Counted from the stretch's first letter, positions 28,201 through 35,763 are shown. The stretch is 64,000 nucleotides of DNA from Xestospongia muta (GCA_963693285.1 OY848919.1:7497461-7561460); one strand, 5' to 3'. The notes: generated by a model from the letters alone, not told the origin. Program-made: numbers and translations.

Positions 28201-28670
28201 AGTCAGTAAACTAGAGACTGCCATTTGTACCACCTAAATACTAAACTATTGATATTAAATTATGTTGCCTGATGTTTGGACTGTCTCACTGCAAGAAAGG
28301 TTCAGTTGATCCTGACTGTCCATATTGTTGTGCATTGTAGACAATTTAAAAGCATAATCCATTTCTTCTACTGCAAAGAAATGTCAATAGACTTTATATA
28401 TTACCTAAAGCTAATAAGCAGTTTTAATGTATCAGTTTTAAATTAATGTTTAGGTGTGGGAAAAACAAATTAATACTTATTAAATCTACATAATAACTTT
28501 GAATTGACTGTTAAGTTAGTAAGTGCAAATAATCACACTAGATTAAAGATAGATTAATAATAGAGACTTACCATCCAATTATTAGTTTTGATGTTTGCTC
28601 CTTTCTGATAGATTTGCTTTCCATTCTTTAAATATATTTTATATCCACCTGCATATTGAAGCTCATAGTC
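2563..28670 (-). CDS. Ankyrin - Roc-like GTPase - Death domain x2 - CARD-like gene (multi-exon)
   Basis: This is a gene-level entry; exons are listed separately. Order on the minus strand: diverged N-terminal exons, about 18 ankyrin exons, a 2.06 kb exon with the last ankyrin repeat, a Roc-like P-loop and a COR-like region, then a 66-bp exon, two Death-domain exons, two linker exons and a CARD-like last exon ending in TAG at 2563. Ankyrin exons join in phase 0; the 3' exons join in phase 1. Proteins of this layout are cytoplasmic signalling scaffolds related in plan to DAPK, LRRK and NLR proteins; the partner is unknown. The junction between the GTPase exon (good GTATGT donor, phase 0) and the next exon (phase 1) does not fit, so the ankyrin-GTPase and Death-CARD parts could be two genes or two isoforms. 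The start is uncertain; exons may continue to 32.56 kb. Confidence 0.68.
2931..2984 (-). CDS. 54-bp linker exon
   Basis: Acceptor CAATATAG and donor GTAAGT frame 18 codons in phase 1 on both sides. The product (AVDKSVSDVITEDSNTVSG) is a polar acidic linker with no domain. Confidence 0.55.
3074..3226 (-). CDS. 153-bp linker exon with a possible RHIM/amyloid-like motif
   Basis: Acceptor TATTTTAG and donor GTAAGT bound 51 codons, phase 1 on both sides. Most of it is Ser/Thr/Asn/Tyr-rich, but the middle holds YYIHCHNTIILGGVV. That is a short beta-prone core with a hydrophobic-x-hydrophobic-Gly step like the RHIM core, I/V-Q-V/I-G, in RIPK proteins. The RHIM glutamine is replaced by Ile, so the similarity is suggestive only. 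Its position between the Death domains and the CARD-like domain would suit such a motif. Confidence 0.5.
3719..4033 (-). CDS. Death-domain exon, second copy (3')
   Basis: The 315-nt exon runs from acceptor TACTTACAG to donor GTAAGA and enters and leaves in phase 1. It encodes about 105 residues of a Death domain: WRNFGQGLGVSFNDLQGLAQ in helices 1-2, then DQTRLDYVIQKWFD and VTWNTILDIVKGPLV in helices 4-6. The Trp in the W-x-x-L/I step and the closing helix are typical of the family. It is a close paralogue of the exon at 5156-5470, with identical length and identical phases. Death domains assemble helical oligomers with other Death domains; the partner here is unknown. A longer in-frame version using the acceptor near 4102 is possible. 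Confidence 0.78.
5156..5470 (-). CDS. Death-domain exon, first copy (5')
   Basis: Acceptor GTACTTACAG and donor GTAAGT bound 315 nt, phase 1 on both sides. The product carries WHNIGQGLGVSFNDLQGLAQ, then EYVIQKWFDMNGQGEGAPVT and a last helix around ILDIVKGPLVKN. Differences from the copy at 3719 are scattered. They include a less basic stretch and a C-terminal tail KTKSSVKEDTQS against KAKSFVQNDTHS. Because the exon is symmetric, it can be skipped or doubled without changing the reading frame. Confidence 0.78.
5670..5735 (-). CDS. 66-bp exon between GTPase and Death domains
   Basis: Acceptor TTATTACAG and donor GTATGT bound 66 nt. In phase 1 it reads FINPVTKHDKRLSSTITYNI, a polar linker. Phase 1 matches the Death-domain exons downstream but not the phase-0 donor of the GTPase exon upstream. 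Confidence 0.45.
5917..7980 (-). CDS. Roc-like GTPase and COR-like exon
   Basis: A 2.06 kb exon, open throughout. It opens with half an ankyrin repeat (WGNNLLHIACISRNEETLHY). A P-loop follows, FLCGKTEAGKSSL, about 80 codons in. Next is a Walker B/G3 step VVIFDFAGHAEYY and a G4-like VLGSHVDELP, equivalent to the T-H-x-D of Roc domains. Downstream are about 400 residues with the spacing of a COR region (WVIIDQRALLTEVNG, FFPALI, GWCLYCPEEQQFLSMRFLHT). Roc-COR proteins (LRRK, DAPK1, MFHAS1 types) are GTP-binding, dimerising signalling proteins. The frame continues past the donor GTATGT at 5911-5916 to a TAA at 5839, so an alternative end without the Death domains is possible. Confidence 0.75.
8478..8526 (-). 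pseudogene. Vestigial ankyrin exon
   Basis: A good donor (GTAAGT) follows YGNTAWNIELL, the start of an ankyrin repeat, but the next repeat half is absent and the 49-nt length breaks the phase-0 rule of the array. Skipping it joins the exon at 9322 to that at 7980 in frame. It is probably a truncated duplicate. Confidence 0.4.
9322..9423 (-). CDS. Ankyrin exon (last full repeat before the GTPase exon)
   Basis: 34 codons in phase 0, acceptor TTCTCTAG, donor GTAAGT. It carries TPAHYAAQYGHVRALKLL and ends ADINATDI; the following exon begins WGNNLLHIA, giving a continuous repeat register. Confidence 0.8.
10237..10291. repeat. (AT)n microsatellite
   Basis: About 27 uninterrupted AT dinucleotides inside an ankyrin intron; related introns at 11.18 and 12.35 kb have short AT-rich versions at the same place. 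Confidence 0.95.
10352..10450 (-). CDS. Ankyrin exon
   Basis: 33 codons, phase 0, acceptor CCTCTAG, donor GTCAGT. Core TPLCLASTRGHSDIVQILL; a Cys replaces the usual His of TPLH. Confidence 0.85.
11258..11356 (-). CDS. Ankyrin exon
   Basis: 33 codons, phase 0, acceptor TTCTTTAG, donor GTCAGT. Core TPLHLAIEKGHCDIAQILL followed by NADPNIFGK. Confidence 0.87.
12416..12514 (-). CDS. Ankyrin exon
   Basis: 33 codons, phase 0, acceptor CCTCTAG, donor GTCAGT. Core TPLHLASEEGHYYIVQTLL, then NADPNISDI. Confidence 0.87.
13575..13673 (-). CDS. Ankyrin exon
   Basis: 33 codons, phase 0, donor GTCAGT. Core TPLHLASEKGHCDIVQILL, identical to that of the neighbour at 13868. The intron between the two is only 194 bp, the shortest in the array, pointing to a recent or partly deleted duplication. 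Confidence 0.87.
13868..13981 (-). CDS. Ankyrin exon, extended
   Basis: 38 codons. The core matches the exon at 13575, but splicing uses a GTAAGT 15 nt beyond the usual GTCAGT place. This adds codons after DPNIFQKG (EIDI at the end) and lengthens the loop to the next repeat. Confidence 0.82.
14854..14955 (-). CDS. Ankyrin exon
   Basis: 34 codons, phase 0, acceptor CCTCTAG, donor GTCAGT. Core TPLHLASENGHCDIIQILL; one codon is added in the terminal loop (NICEYW). Confidence 0.86.
15962..16060 (-). CDS. Ankyrin exon, type B
   Basis: 33 codons, acceptor TATTAACAG, donor GTTAGT. DDLLLSSAESGNVENVTLAL is a diverged repeat that starts without TPLH. It pairs with the exon at 16198; the same pair recurs at 23863 and 24100. 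Confidence 0.8.
16198..16299 (-). CDS. Ankyrin exon, type C
   Basis: 34 codons, donor GTTAGT. Core SPLYIAYCCGHHNIVKLL, then CSFGVRDIDQVRN. Partner of the exon at 15962. Confidence 0.8.
16857..16899. repeat. Small palindrome
   Basis: CAGGTAGTACTACATATA and TATAGTACTACCTG form a hairpin of about 40 bp in an intron. The left arm recurs at about 25826, so it belongs to a repeated intron segment. Confidence 0.7.
18262..18360 (-). CDS. Ankyrin exon
   Basis: 33 codons, phase 0, acceptor ACTTTTAG, donor GTCAGT. Core TALHLASRRGCYDVVQLLL; terminal NADPNICDM. Confidence 0.85.
19083..19172 (-). CDS. Ankyrin exon, three codons short
   Basis: 30 codons, donor GTTAGT. APLHLAYHYNTVHLLL lacks three residues between the two helices compared with its neighbours. 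The frame is kept, but the repeat fold may be strained. Confidence 0.75.
19888..19986 (-). CDS. Ankyrin exon
   Basis: 33 codons, phase 0, acceptor CCTCTAG, donor GTCAGT. Core TPLHLACKGDYYEFVQLLL. Confidence 0.85.
20705..20803 (-). CDS. Ankyrin exon, degenerate
   Basis: 33 codons, phase 0. TRLFQALRNVHYHIVHLLL has lost the TPLH turn residues but keeps the second helix and NADPNICDK. Confidence 0.75.
21015..21695. other. Unidentified insert in an ankyrin intron
   Basis: The family II intron text stops near 21010 and resumes near 21698. The insert between is less AT-rich, with several CpGs (for example GGGCACCGCGGCGAGG at about 21665). It holds no recognised coding sequence; a 64-codon plus-strand frame at 21233 has no features. 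No terminal repeats were found. Confidence 0.5.
21940..22571. mobile_element. 632-bp non-autonomous TIR element
   Basis: The ends are CAGACATGCCAAC and GTTGGCATGTTTG, a 13-bp inverted repeat with one mismatch. TACCTA flanks both sides (21934-21939 and 22572-22577). Paralogous introns of the same array show the empty site, TACCTATGATATTTAATCC, at about 18931 and 19734 with a single TACCTA, which confirms insertion and target duplication. The interior has runs of GAGTGAGA and GCGTGTGAG and no transposase. The superfamily is unknown. Confidence 0.8.
22724..22822 (-). CDS. Ankyrin exon, degenerate
   Basis: 33 codons, donor GTCAGT. TPLFLALRNFHNDFVISG and RADPNNCDK remain, but the second helix (VxxLLxxGA) is lost. 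It is open and spliceable but may no longer fold as a standard repeat. Confidence 0.68.
23863..23961 (-). CDS. Ankyrin exon, type B copy
   Basis: 33 codons. DELLLTSVNKRDIENVTLAL is a paralogue of the exon at 15962, with the same acceptor and donor type. Confidence 0.8.
24100..24201 (-). CDS. Ankyrin exon, type C copy
   Basis: 34 codons, donor GTCAGT. SPLFLAYNSKRHDIINLL then CSYGARDMEQVKN; paralogue of the exon at 16198. The two-exon block was duplicated as a unit. Confidence 0.8.
25130..25186 (-). CDS. Truncated ankyrin exon
   Basis: 19 codons in phase 0 between an AG (TACTTTAG) and GTAAGT. LIIQLLFIKSNTDSNICDI is only the second helix and loop of a repeat. It could be a 5'-deleted duplicate that is still spliced or is skipped; either keeps the frame. 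Confidence 0.45.
25899..25997 (-). CDS. Ankyrin exon
   Basis: 33 codons, phase 0, acceptor GTTTTCAG, donor GTCAGT. Core TALHYASFCGHIETVKFLL, then SKADPNSCNK. Confidence 0.85.
26484..26579 (-). CDS. Ankyrin exon, first clear repeat
   Basis: 32 codons, phase 0, donor GTAAGT. NEILLVAASKGQVDKVEEAL and NNANINTEDSD; a capping-type repeat without TPLH. Confidence 0.78.
27213..27314 (-). CDS. Diverged ankyrin-like exon
   Basis: 34 codons, phase 0, acceptor CATATAG, donor GTAAGT. ITPHTTAYINDYNTIVQLF and AGAYSDY keep the ankyrin spacing. Confidence 0.6.
27613..27865. mobile_element. Fold-back (MITE-like) element
   Basis: TTTCAATAGTCAGAGCGACT and onward at about 27629-27689 is repeated in inverse at about 27795-27853. 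The arms are roughly 55-75 nt with few mismatches around a spacer of about 105 nt. There is no coding sequence. Flanking duplications were not resolved. Confidence 0.65.
27942..28528. repeat. Direct repeats around a duplicated exon
   Basis: About 88 nt at 27942-28029 (TTAGGTGTGGGAAAAACAAA...) recur at about 28436-28528, flanking a 0.4 kb segment. That segment is itself repeated at about 31559-31975. The arrangement suggests a copy of the 31.6 kb segment was inserted here with duplicated borders. Confidence 0.7.
28154..28233 (-). pseudogene. Frameshifted copy of the exon at 31681
   Basis: Same acceptor (GTATTTAG), donor (GTAAGT) and text as 31681-31761, but one nucleotide shorter, so it runs into TAG after LTGPYLAQAVVAI. 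It sits between exons at 28572 and 27213 and must be skipped to keep the frame. Confidence 0.6.
28572..28670 (-). CDS. Diverged N-terminal exon, ankyrin-like
   Basis: 33 codons, phase 0, acceptor TATATAG, donor GTAAGT. YKIYLKNGKQIYQKGANIKT ends like an ankyrin repeat (GANIKT) but has no TPLH. Confidence 0.55.
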
Positions 28671-28679
28671 CTATATAAT

Positions 28680-29304
28680 AGGAAAACAAAATCATTACAT
28701 TTAATAGTAGTAAATACAACTATATATATCATATGAGACTATTTATAATTTTTTGAACATTTGAGTTATGAAGAAGCTGTTCTCATGAAATCGTTCATGT
28801 CATAATAGTGTCATTACAAAAGGTCTACACAATATTGTACTAGTATGTAAAACAAGAGGATAAACAATTTGACTGTTTAGCTAGTTTCCAGTTATCCACT
28901 TTATTATTACATTATAACATTATTGAATAACTTACTACCATTAATATAATCAATAATGGCAAGTAGCTGCTAAAATAAACCTATGAGGGAACTTTGATTG
29001 TTATTTGACAATGTAGTATAATAGATGAAACGTTACAGCCATTTTCTTGTGCCTATCACTACATATTTAGTGGTACCATACTTAACAATAGTATGCAAGG
29101 TTTTTTTTATTTACACAAACACAGTATATTGTAATATTTATTAGGTAAACTTGCAATTCTTTCTTTGTTTCTCTCTGAAAGTTGAGCTGCCATTGCTAGG
29201 AGGGTGTTGGTACTAATGATTTGATCTCTAAAGAACATTTCATATAAATGTACATATATCAATTATAATTATTATTATAGAAAAAATGCATGATATATAT
29301 ACAT

Positions 29305-29339
<35 letters not shown>

Positions 29340-29680
29340 ACCTAACAATTTAATAGATAATGCACTAGTAGTATTATATTGTGTGGTTCTGCTTATATTG
29401 GATATAGGATAACATTTCATACCAACCGACGCATTTAGCCACTAATGAATGTTATTACCCCTAATCGCGAGAGCAACGAAGATGGTCAAAGTTTCTTGTT
29501 AGTATTCTATAGCTTATTCCAGCAATCAGATGTTTAACATTGTTGCTATGTTTCAATTATTTATAATTTAGTCAGTGGTTTGTTGTGGAGTTATTATGTT
29601 CAAAAGCATTTATATATATATATATAAATGCAACTGTTTAAAGTTTAAAATATATCAAAGTTTTATGCTGAACATCACCA
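28680..29680. other. Intergenic or intron sequence; possible first exon near 29193
   Basis: On minus, an ATG at 29193 opens MAAQLSERNKERIASL, but no good donor follows. CpGs at 29425-29475 (CGACGCAT, AATCGCGAG) stand out in AT-rich surroundings and could mark a promoter. Neither is proven. Confidence 0.25.
29305..29329. repeat. (CA)n microsatellite
   Basis: About 12 CA dinucleotides followed by (TA)n. Confidence 0.9.
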
Positions 29681-30342
29681 AACAATGAGTGATCTTATTG
29701 AACCCATATGCAAATTCAGATAATCAGTACAATCATTCTAGAAGGTTACTGCTCCCATATATGTCATCAACTTTCAAAACTGCAAGCAAGAGGTTAGCCA
29801 TGCATATGAAGCAATCTGTGATGAAATTAATGCCAAGAAAGAAGCTTGAAAGAAAAGGAGAGAGGCAAAAACATTGTTTGGTCCCAACTGCACTTAAGCA
29901 TACTGTGGAAGTTGAAAAGTTGAAAAAGTGAAAGAAGTGTCCAATTGGTTTACCTCTCTACCAATTGCTAAACACAGCTTTGCCTTACACAAAGGAGCCC
30001 TAAAGATGCTCTCTGCTTGTGATATGAACGGAATCCTGCTCTTCCTCCTACAAATTGGATCTACAACAAACAATATACACTCAATCAGCCATTGAGTTTC
30101 TCTTTTTTTGGGAGAAGGTGTTCCCTTTTATCTGGCACATTGATATCAGAGACACCACAGCCCAACTAAACAGTGATGTATGTTACAATGTTTTAATTGA
30201 GTCTCAGCTACAAACACTCAGTAGTGAATACTTGGACTTAAAGGACTCCAGACAAGAGGAGGACCAATTGGACATAAGAACCCAAAGATTTTTGGTTAGC
30301 AATAGACAAATTGTACACTATAAAAAAATAAACTTAATATGA
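29680..30342 (+). pseudogene. C-terminal relic of a LINE-like reverse transcriptase protein
   Basis: Across three frames the plus strand keeps recognisable pieces in the right order: FTSLPIAKHSFALHKGALK (about 29950), DALCL then NPALPPTNWI (about 30005-30060), and DIRDTTAQLNSDVCYNVLIE with LDIRTQRF (about 30140-30290). These match the C-terminal region common to many marine-invertebrate non-LTR reverse transcriptase proteins, with its C-x-C zinc motif and the GGFPSIRHNxIRD and ARLDI steps of a nuclease-like fold. Cysteines of the zinc motif are lost and frames shift at least twice. A dead 5'-truncated copy. Confidence 0.65.
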
Positions 30343-30454
30343 TGTAAAAGTAAACATAACGCTGTTTTCATTACTAATGTACTACTGTTTATGCAGCTGT
30401 AGTGCATTAGTAATAAAAACAGTGTTATGTTTACTTTTACATCATACTAAGTTT
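30330..30454. repeat. Long hairpin, 50-nt arms
   Basis: Arms 30330-30379 and 30405-30454 are inverted copies with about three mismatches around a 25-nt loop. The core is GATGTAAAAGTAAACATAAC and its complement. It overlaps the end of the LINE-like relic. It could be a miniature fold-back element. Confidence 0.85.
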
Positions 30455-30639
30455 GCTACATGCAACCTGTATAACAATATATTAGTTAAATCAACAAATC
30501 AATTCTTACAGTGTATTTTTTCATATAAAGATACCTATTTCATTTGCACAAACGCATCATGTCCAACTTATCCAGAGATCAGCAATGTCTCAATTGGTCT
30601 TATCGTCTGCAAGGACAGGGTGGACACTCCTTTATAATT

Positions 30640-31558
30640 GTCACTTGTAAACACAAATTCCAGATTCTGTAACACAGATGACTCTACCATTTATCACTTA
30701 TTATAAGTGTCTTATCATCATTGATCATGCAATGAATTATATTATATATGTATTATGAATATGATCTTGTGGGGCGCGAATGCGTCGCTAAGCTTATGAA
30801 TCTCAAAAATGAAGTAGACAAAGAGTTAAAAACTACACACCCACACTTTTTATTGCCATAAATACCAATATTGAAAAGAGATTAGAGTGATTCTAGGTGG
30901 CGCAATGAAGGATCTGCTGTGATTGGAGAAAATCATTGTTGATATAGCCATTATTCTGTCTTAACTACTTTCTTATTTTTAATTATTTTACGTCGTTAGT
31001 CCTGTACTAAAAGTCCGTTAAGATTAAGGTAAATTTTTCTATTGTTTTATTTTGTTAATTTATTGGCTACCTACAGCAAAAAGATTTGCCAGTGTCGGCT
31101 ACCTAGACACAGATATTTGTAAGCTAATTACAAGCTTTACTAATTATATACTGACATACGCTTCCCTCCCATCTAGAAACGTCAGACAACACAAGAGTAA
31201 GTATATTCCTGTCATACTGCAGCTTAGTGAGACAGTCAAAATTATGGTGAGCCGTTAGTAACACATCTTCTTTAATATGGGGAAGATCTATTACCAGACC
31301 TTCAGATTCAGAAACGTCATGTGACACGAGACTAAGTATTGCCCTGTTGTACAAATATTGTAGGGAGAGTTAAGCTGTATGGCACACCGTAAGACAGAAG
31401 GATGGAAGCCCAATACTTTAGGTAGTATTTTAAAGCCAGAATGACAATTATATTTGTTACTGATAGCTTGCCATAGGGCGCGCATGAAGTAATCGGCATA
31501 TAAAGATTCCTAACCTCACCCCTAAATATTTTTAAAAGGTTAATTACACGCTCCCGCT
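30640..31558. other. Unassigned stretch between relic and duplicated segment
   Basis: A minus-strand frame (31124-31354) has an internal near-repeat, AILSLVSHDVSESEGLV and NILTLVLSDVSRWEGSV, of unknown meaning. Short CpG-bearing stretches occur at 30770-30800. Nothing else was recognised. Confidence 0.3.
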
Positions 31559-31975
31559 GATGTTACTAACGGAGTGAAGTACACTTTAATATTGATCTCT
31601 AATTCATCAATGAGACTAAAACAACAGATCTTGAAAGGAGCACGTCACATCAATTATCATGGTAAGTGTAATTTACTTACAGAAGCTGCAACTATATAGC
31701 AATCACTTGTTTGGGCTAGATAAGGTCCAGTCAGTAAACTAGAGACTGCCATTTCTACCACCTAAATACTAAACTATTGACATTAAATTATGTTGCCTGA
31801 TGTTTGGACTGTCTCACTGCAAGAAAGGTTCAGTTGATCCTGACTGTCCATATTATTGTACATTGTAGACAATTTAAAAGTATAATCCATTTCTTCTATA
31901 TATTGCAAAGAAAATGTCAATAGACTTTATATATTACCTAAAGCTAATAAGCAGTTTTAATGCATCAGCAGAGCA
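31559..31975. repeat. Second copy of the 0.4 kb exon-bearing segment
   Basis: Nearly the same as 28031-28434, from GTTACTAAC...GAAGT to AATAAGCAGTTTTAATG. Here the exon it contains is open. Confidence 0.85.
31681..31761 (-). CDS. Small open exon, intact copy
   Basis: 27 codons in phase 0, acceptor GTATTTAG, donor GTAAGT, reading MAVSSLLTGPYLAQTSDCYI. It is compatible in phase with the ankyrin gene and could be an upstream exon of it. No domain recognised. Confidence 0.4.
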
Positions 31976-32509
31976 TATCCAAAGCAGTAAATGAAATTAG
32001 GCAAGATAGTTCAAGCTTTTGAACTGGTCATTTGGGACATTGGACCATACACATTAACATTGATGTTTAAACTTTATGTGCTAGGGATAAAAATATGCTA
32101 ATCCCGAATTATTCTACTGAGCTAGTGCAGCATTATGCACCTCTGGTCTGCAGCCATCAGTGTAAAAATCATATACTACCTCAATCTTGGAATATAACCA
32201 ATGAATATAAAGCTGCAGCATGAATAAAATAGTTAGTCGTGGTTATACGCATGTTTTTAGTTGAATCACCGAATTTGAAAATGTTAGGCTCATGAATGTG
32301 CCATTGATTGCCAGCCAAAGTATTTCTCTAAACAAGCTATATACTGACTAAACCATCAACAAATTTACCATTGGGAGGAGGGGCTGACTACAAAAGAAGG
32401 ACCTGCATGTTGCACATACATGTATATAAGTATAACATATTATTATAATTTATATTTTGTCTAAGTAGCAACACAGTTAACAATAACAAACAACACTTTA
32501 TTTACTTAC

Positions 32510-32559
32510 ACCAACTAGATCACAGACACTGTTTGATTCAGAACCTTTCTCACCTTTGT
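32510..32559 (-). CDS. Possible further upstream exon
   Basis: 50 nt ending at GTAAGT, reading KGEKGSESNSVCDLVG. The acceptor (TTTTGCAAAG) is weak. If real it would precede the exon at 31681 in frame. Confidence 0.25.
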
Positions 32560-33271
32560 CTTTGCAAAAGTATTCCGAATGTTGTATTATTTCTCACATG
32601 ATAGTACGATGTAAATGAGTGTGACTTAAATCCTCACTCATTTACATAACAATAGAAGTAAATATATTCATGACATTTATAAATAAGCTGTTGTTATCCT
32701 CCCTACAGAGGTGTGACAAATGCTCGTGTCATACTCTAAAAATTCTTAATAGTATTACAGTTACCTAAGATAATGTCAGACTATTATAGAATTGATGTCC
32801 TTGAACATATTTTTTTAATTTTGTTAGTAATCTTTATGATTAGAATAAAAAATTACATAAAAATTAATATAATTTTTTAAATAATTTTAAAAAATAAATT
32901 TCAGAACATATTCAAAAAAAGTGTTATTGGGTACATAAATAGAGGATATTCATATTATCCATACATTGTGTTTACTGTCATTCAGCAAAGCTAACTTTAA
33001 AAAAAGTGATTACTGAAGTATTAGTGATTATAGCTTCATTATTTGAGCATTCTTGTCTTGTATATTATTACTATTATTAGAGAGACAAAACAGTATAACA
33101 AAGTGAAGAAAATAAGAGAGAGAGGTTTATTATTTGTGGTCTTCACACTTAACATCACACACAACAAACAAATGTACTAGAGATATTTTCTAGTAAAACA
33201 GTACTACAGAAGTTCAAATTAATAATAGTCTTGATTAAACTCTGTTACAGGCAATTATTTAGCCTACTAAC

Positions 33272-33371
33272 CTTCCAATGTACATTGCAGCTAAAGTAAA
33301 TCCTACACTTAATATATCAACTGCTTTACTAATAGTAACATCTCTAGAGACCTGTACCACTGAGTAACGTC
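33272..33371 (-). pseudogene. CMGC-type protein kinase exon, frameshifted (copy 1)
   Basis: The splice-like borders are an AG after CTCCCTCTCT and a GTTAGT donor. One frame reads DVTQWYRSLEMLL, the activation-loop end and APE region of CDK/MAPK-type kinases (V-x-T-x-W-Y-R-A-P-E-x-L-L). A second frame continues ISKAVDILSVGFTLAAMYIG, subdomain IX (A-V-D-I-W-S-x-G-C-x-x-A-E-M). One frame change separates them, and the APE Pro and DIW Trp are lost. A dead exon of a once-functional kinase gene on the minus strand. Confidence 0.65.
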
Positions 33372-33388
33372 CTAGAGAGGGAGTGAGT

Positions 33389-33393
<5 letters not shown>

Positions 33394-33464
<71 letters not shown>
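33394..33464. repeat. (GA)n microsatellite
   Basis: About 35 GA units. On the minus strand it is (TC)n ending next to the kinase relic's AG, so it is an expanded polypyrimidine tract. Confidence 0.95.
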
Positions 33465-33467
<3 letters not shown>

Positions 33468-35116
33468 TGATGTGATGCTATGTTTTATAAAAATCAATGC
33501 CATGTCTCAGTGTACATGATTCACCATACAGCTATGAGTGTGGTCCTGTATGGTTGAATTCTAAATCCACTTGCACCAATGTGACTTTAATTTTATTACT
33601 ATAAATTTACAAAGAGCTCATCTAACTTAAAAATTCATTTGTCTCAGTTTGCTCCCAAGTTAGATCTACCACCCACTTGGCAATAAAATAATGAGTTATT
33701 TTAAATTCATAGTAATAAAACTAGATTTTTTCACTTTGGGTGCTAAACACTACACAGTATGAAGATACACTGGGATATACCATTGACTTTTAATAAGATG
33801 GTTCGGTTTGCTAATATGTAAATGTGTACAACTAGTTAGTCCATTTTCATCTTGACACACATTCAATTGTTTTTCTACAAATTATGTTTATGTAATTAGT
33901 AATGTTCTCACTGCAACTCTCAGTGGCAAAGGTTATAATACTTGCTCTATCAGTCTGTTTGCCTGTTCATAAAAATATTTTGTTCTGAAGTTATAGTATA
34001 ATTTTCATTTCTTATCTGTTCTGAAAGTACCTTGTATCCACACATATTTGACAGATACTAACATATCATGTGATTATTTGCTTGTTCTTTATAATTTAAC
34101 TGTGACGTTCAAGTCAATTAACTTAACAAATGAATAAAAGAAATAGTTACAAAGAAGAAATTGTGCTTAAACTATATTGTCAATTGCCATACCTGTCACA
34201 TAGTTGCCATTAATAACTTGCATGTTTTTATTTTAATAGATGTTATGATATTACAACACCTCTGTTGACTATTTTATTCAGGACATTTTCATGTAGCTGA
34301 AAGAGTAACATATATTATGACTAGTATTTTTCTAAACTAGACAAAGTAATTTCTTGCTAGTGTCAGTAATAAAATTTAGCAATAAAATGTATATTAAAGC
34401 TATATATAGTATGTGCCATATTGGAGTCAACAAGTTATCCTTTCTGCTTAAATATCTGTTTGTTCTACATCTAGAAGATGATCATATGATAGAAGTTTGT
34501 AAACAAACAAATATACTTCACAATCTTTATCATACAACAAAAATATTGGGCAATTATAATTATATCGTATTGGGCAATTATTATGTTGTATTGTATTTAT
34601 TTTTAGTTGATCATTGAATCATTGTAGTTGTTATATACAATGAAAATATTATGAATCTTTGACTAATGAAATGAAAGCAAGTATTCTAAATGAAAATAAC
34701 AAACTCAAGTAAACAAGTAATACATAATGTGATATCATCTCTATATAAGAACATAGATAACAATATTCATTGTTGCTATATTACAATTAACACATCTCGT
34801 TATTATAGAGTAATAAAAGCTCTTCAAAGGTGACAAAATTACACAAATGGGATAGGCTATGATAAATATTAAGTAGATATGTTAAAAAATACATATAGGT
34901 TTCATATACATTGTAATATTGATCTAATCCTTCTTATAGAGCACTTACTTCTATATGTAAGTGATTTAACTAGACTAGACCTTGCTGATTCATGATTTAA
35001 ACTGCTAAATTTGTCAATAATACTCTTACAATTATGAAAAAAGGTCATGACTTAAGTGCACTGTCTAATGTGCATCCTTACCCTTTTGTCACCTAGCAGT
35101 AGATATTAACACTCAC

Positions 35117-35216
35117 CTTTCACATTATGGATGGTCTTGTCATCAATAACTTTTGTTTACATTAAATTTCTATCAGCTTTAGTCACTGTATGAAAAGAGA
35201 ACCTCTTCTGTGTAGC
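35117..35216 (-). other. Exon-like segment with one stop (unit 1)
   Basis: Acceptor TACATGTAG and donor GTGAGT enclose 100 nt reading ATQKRFSFHTVTKADRNLM, a stop, then TKVIDDKTIHNVK. Unit 2 has the same segment at 37049-37148 with the same stop and a weakened donor. It may be another exon of the decayed kinase gene, or non-coding. Confidence 0.3.
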
Positions 35217-35662
35217 CTACATGTACAACAGAATAATAGAACTCAATATCGACATTGTAGTACTGATATTTTTTTAATTGACTTGATTAATGTTATATTT
35301 GGTATCTAAGAGGATTAGAAATGTTTTATTTACTTGTTACTATTAAAGATAAAAGACAGTATAACAAAAAAATAAAGATAAGAGAGATTAATTATGCATG
35401 GCTTAATACTTAGTAGCAACTGTACTAAAAATATTTCATAATAAAGCAGTGCTACAAAAGTATCTAAATTCATGACAGTGCATGGTATTGGCTATATACA
35501 GTTTGTTATAGCCATCAATTTTGAGTGGTCTTCATACTTAACATCACACACAACAACCAAATGTACTAAAGATATTTTCTAGCAAAAAAGATTTCTAATA
35601 AATAAATAACACCACAAGGTCTTTGTTAAACTCAGTTACAACATCTTATTTAGTTTACTTAC

Positions 35663-35761
35663 TATCTAATGGACATTCCAGCTAAAATACACCATAAATT
35701 TCATTTATTTATTGATTTACTATAAGACATTACAGTAACATCTCTGGAGACCTGTATACCA
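35663..35761 (-). pseudogene. CMGC-type protein kinase exon, decayed (copy 2)
   Basis: This copy keeps VVYRSPEMLL, where the APE-type Pro is present, then stops and shifts. A later frame gives WCILAGMSI, matching G-C-I-L-A-E-M of subdomain IX. The two copies have kept different key residues, so the common ancestor was more complete than either. Confidence 0.6.
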
Positions 35762-35763
35762 CT

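Noticed and set aside
29193..29240. MAAQLSERNKERIASL as the definite first exon of the ankyrin gene
   Set aside because: No convincing donor follows the frame; kept only as a weak remark.
30377..30637. Plus-strand frame of 86 codons
   Set aside because: It begins in the hairpin loop, has no domain or codon pattern, and is probably chance.
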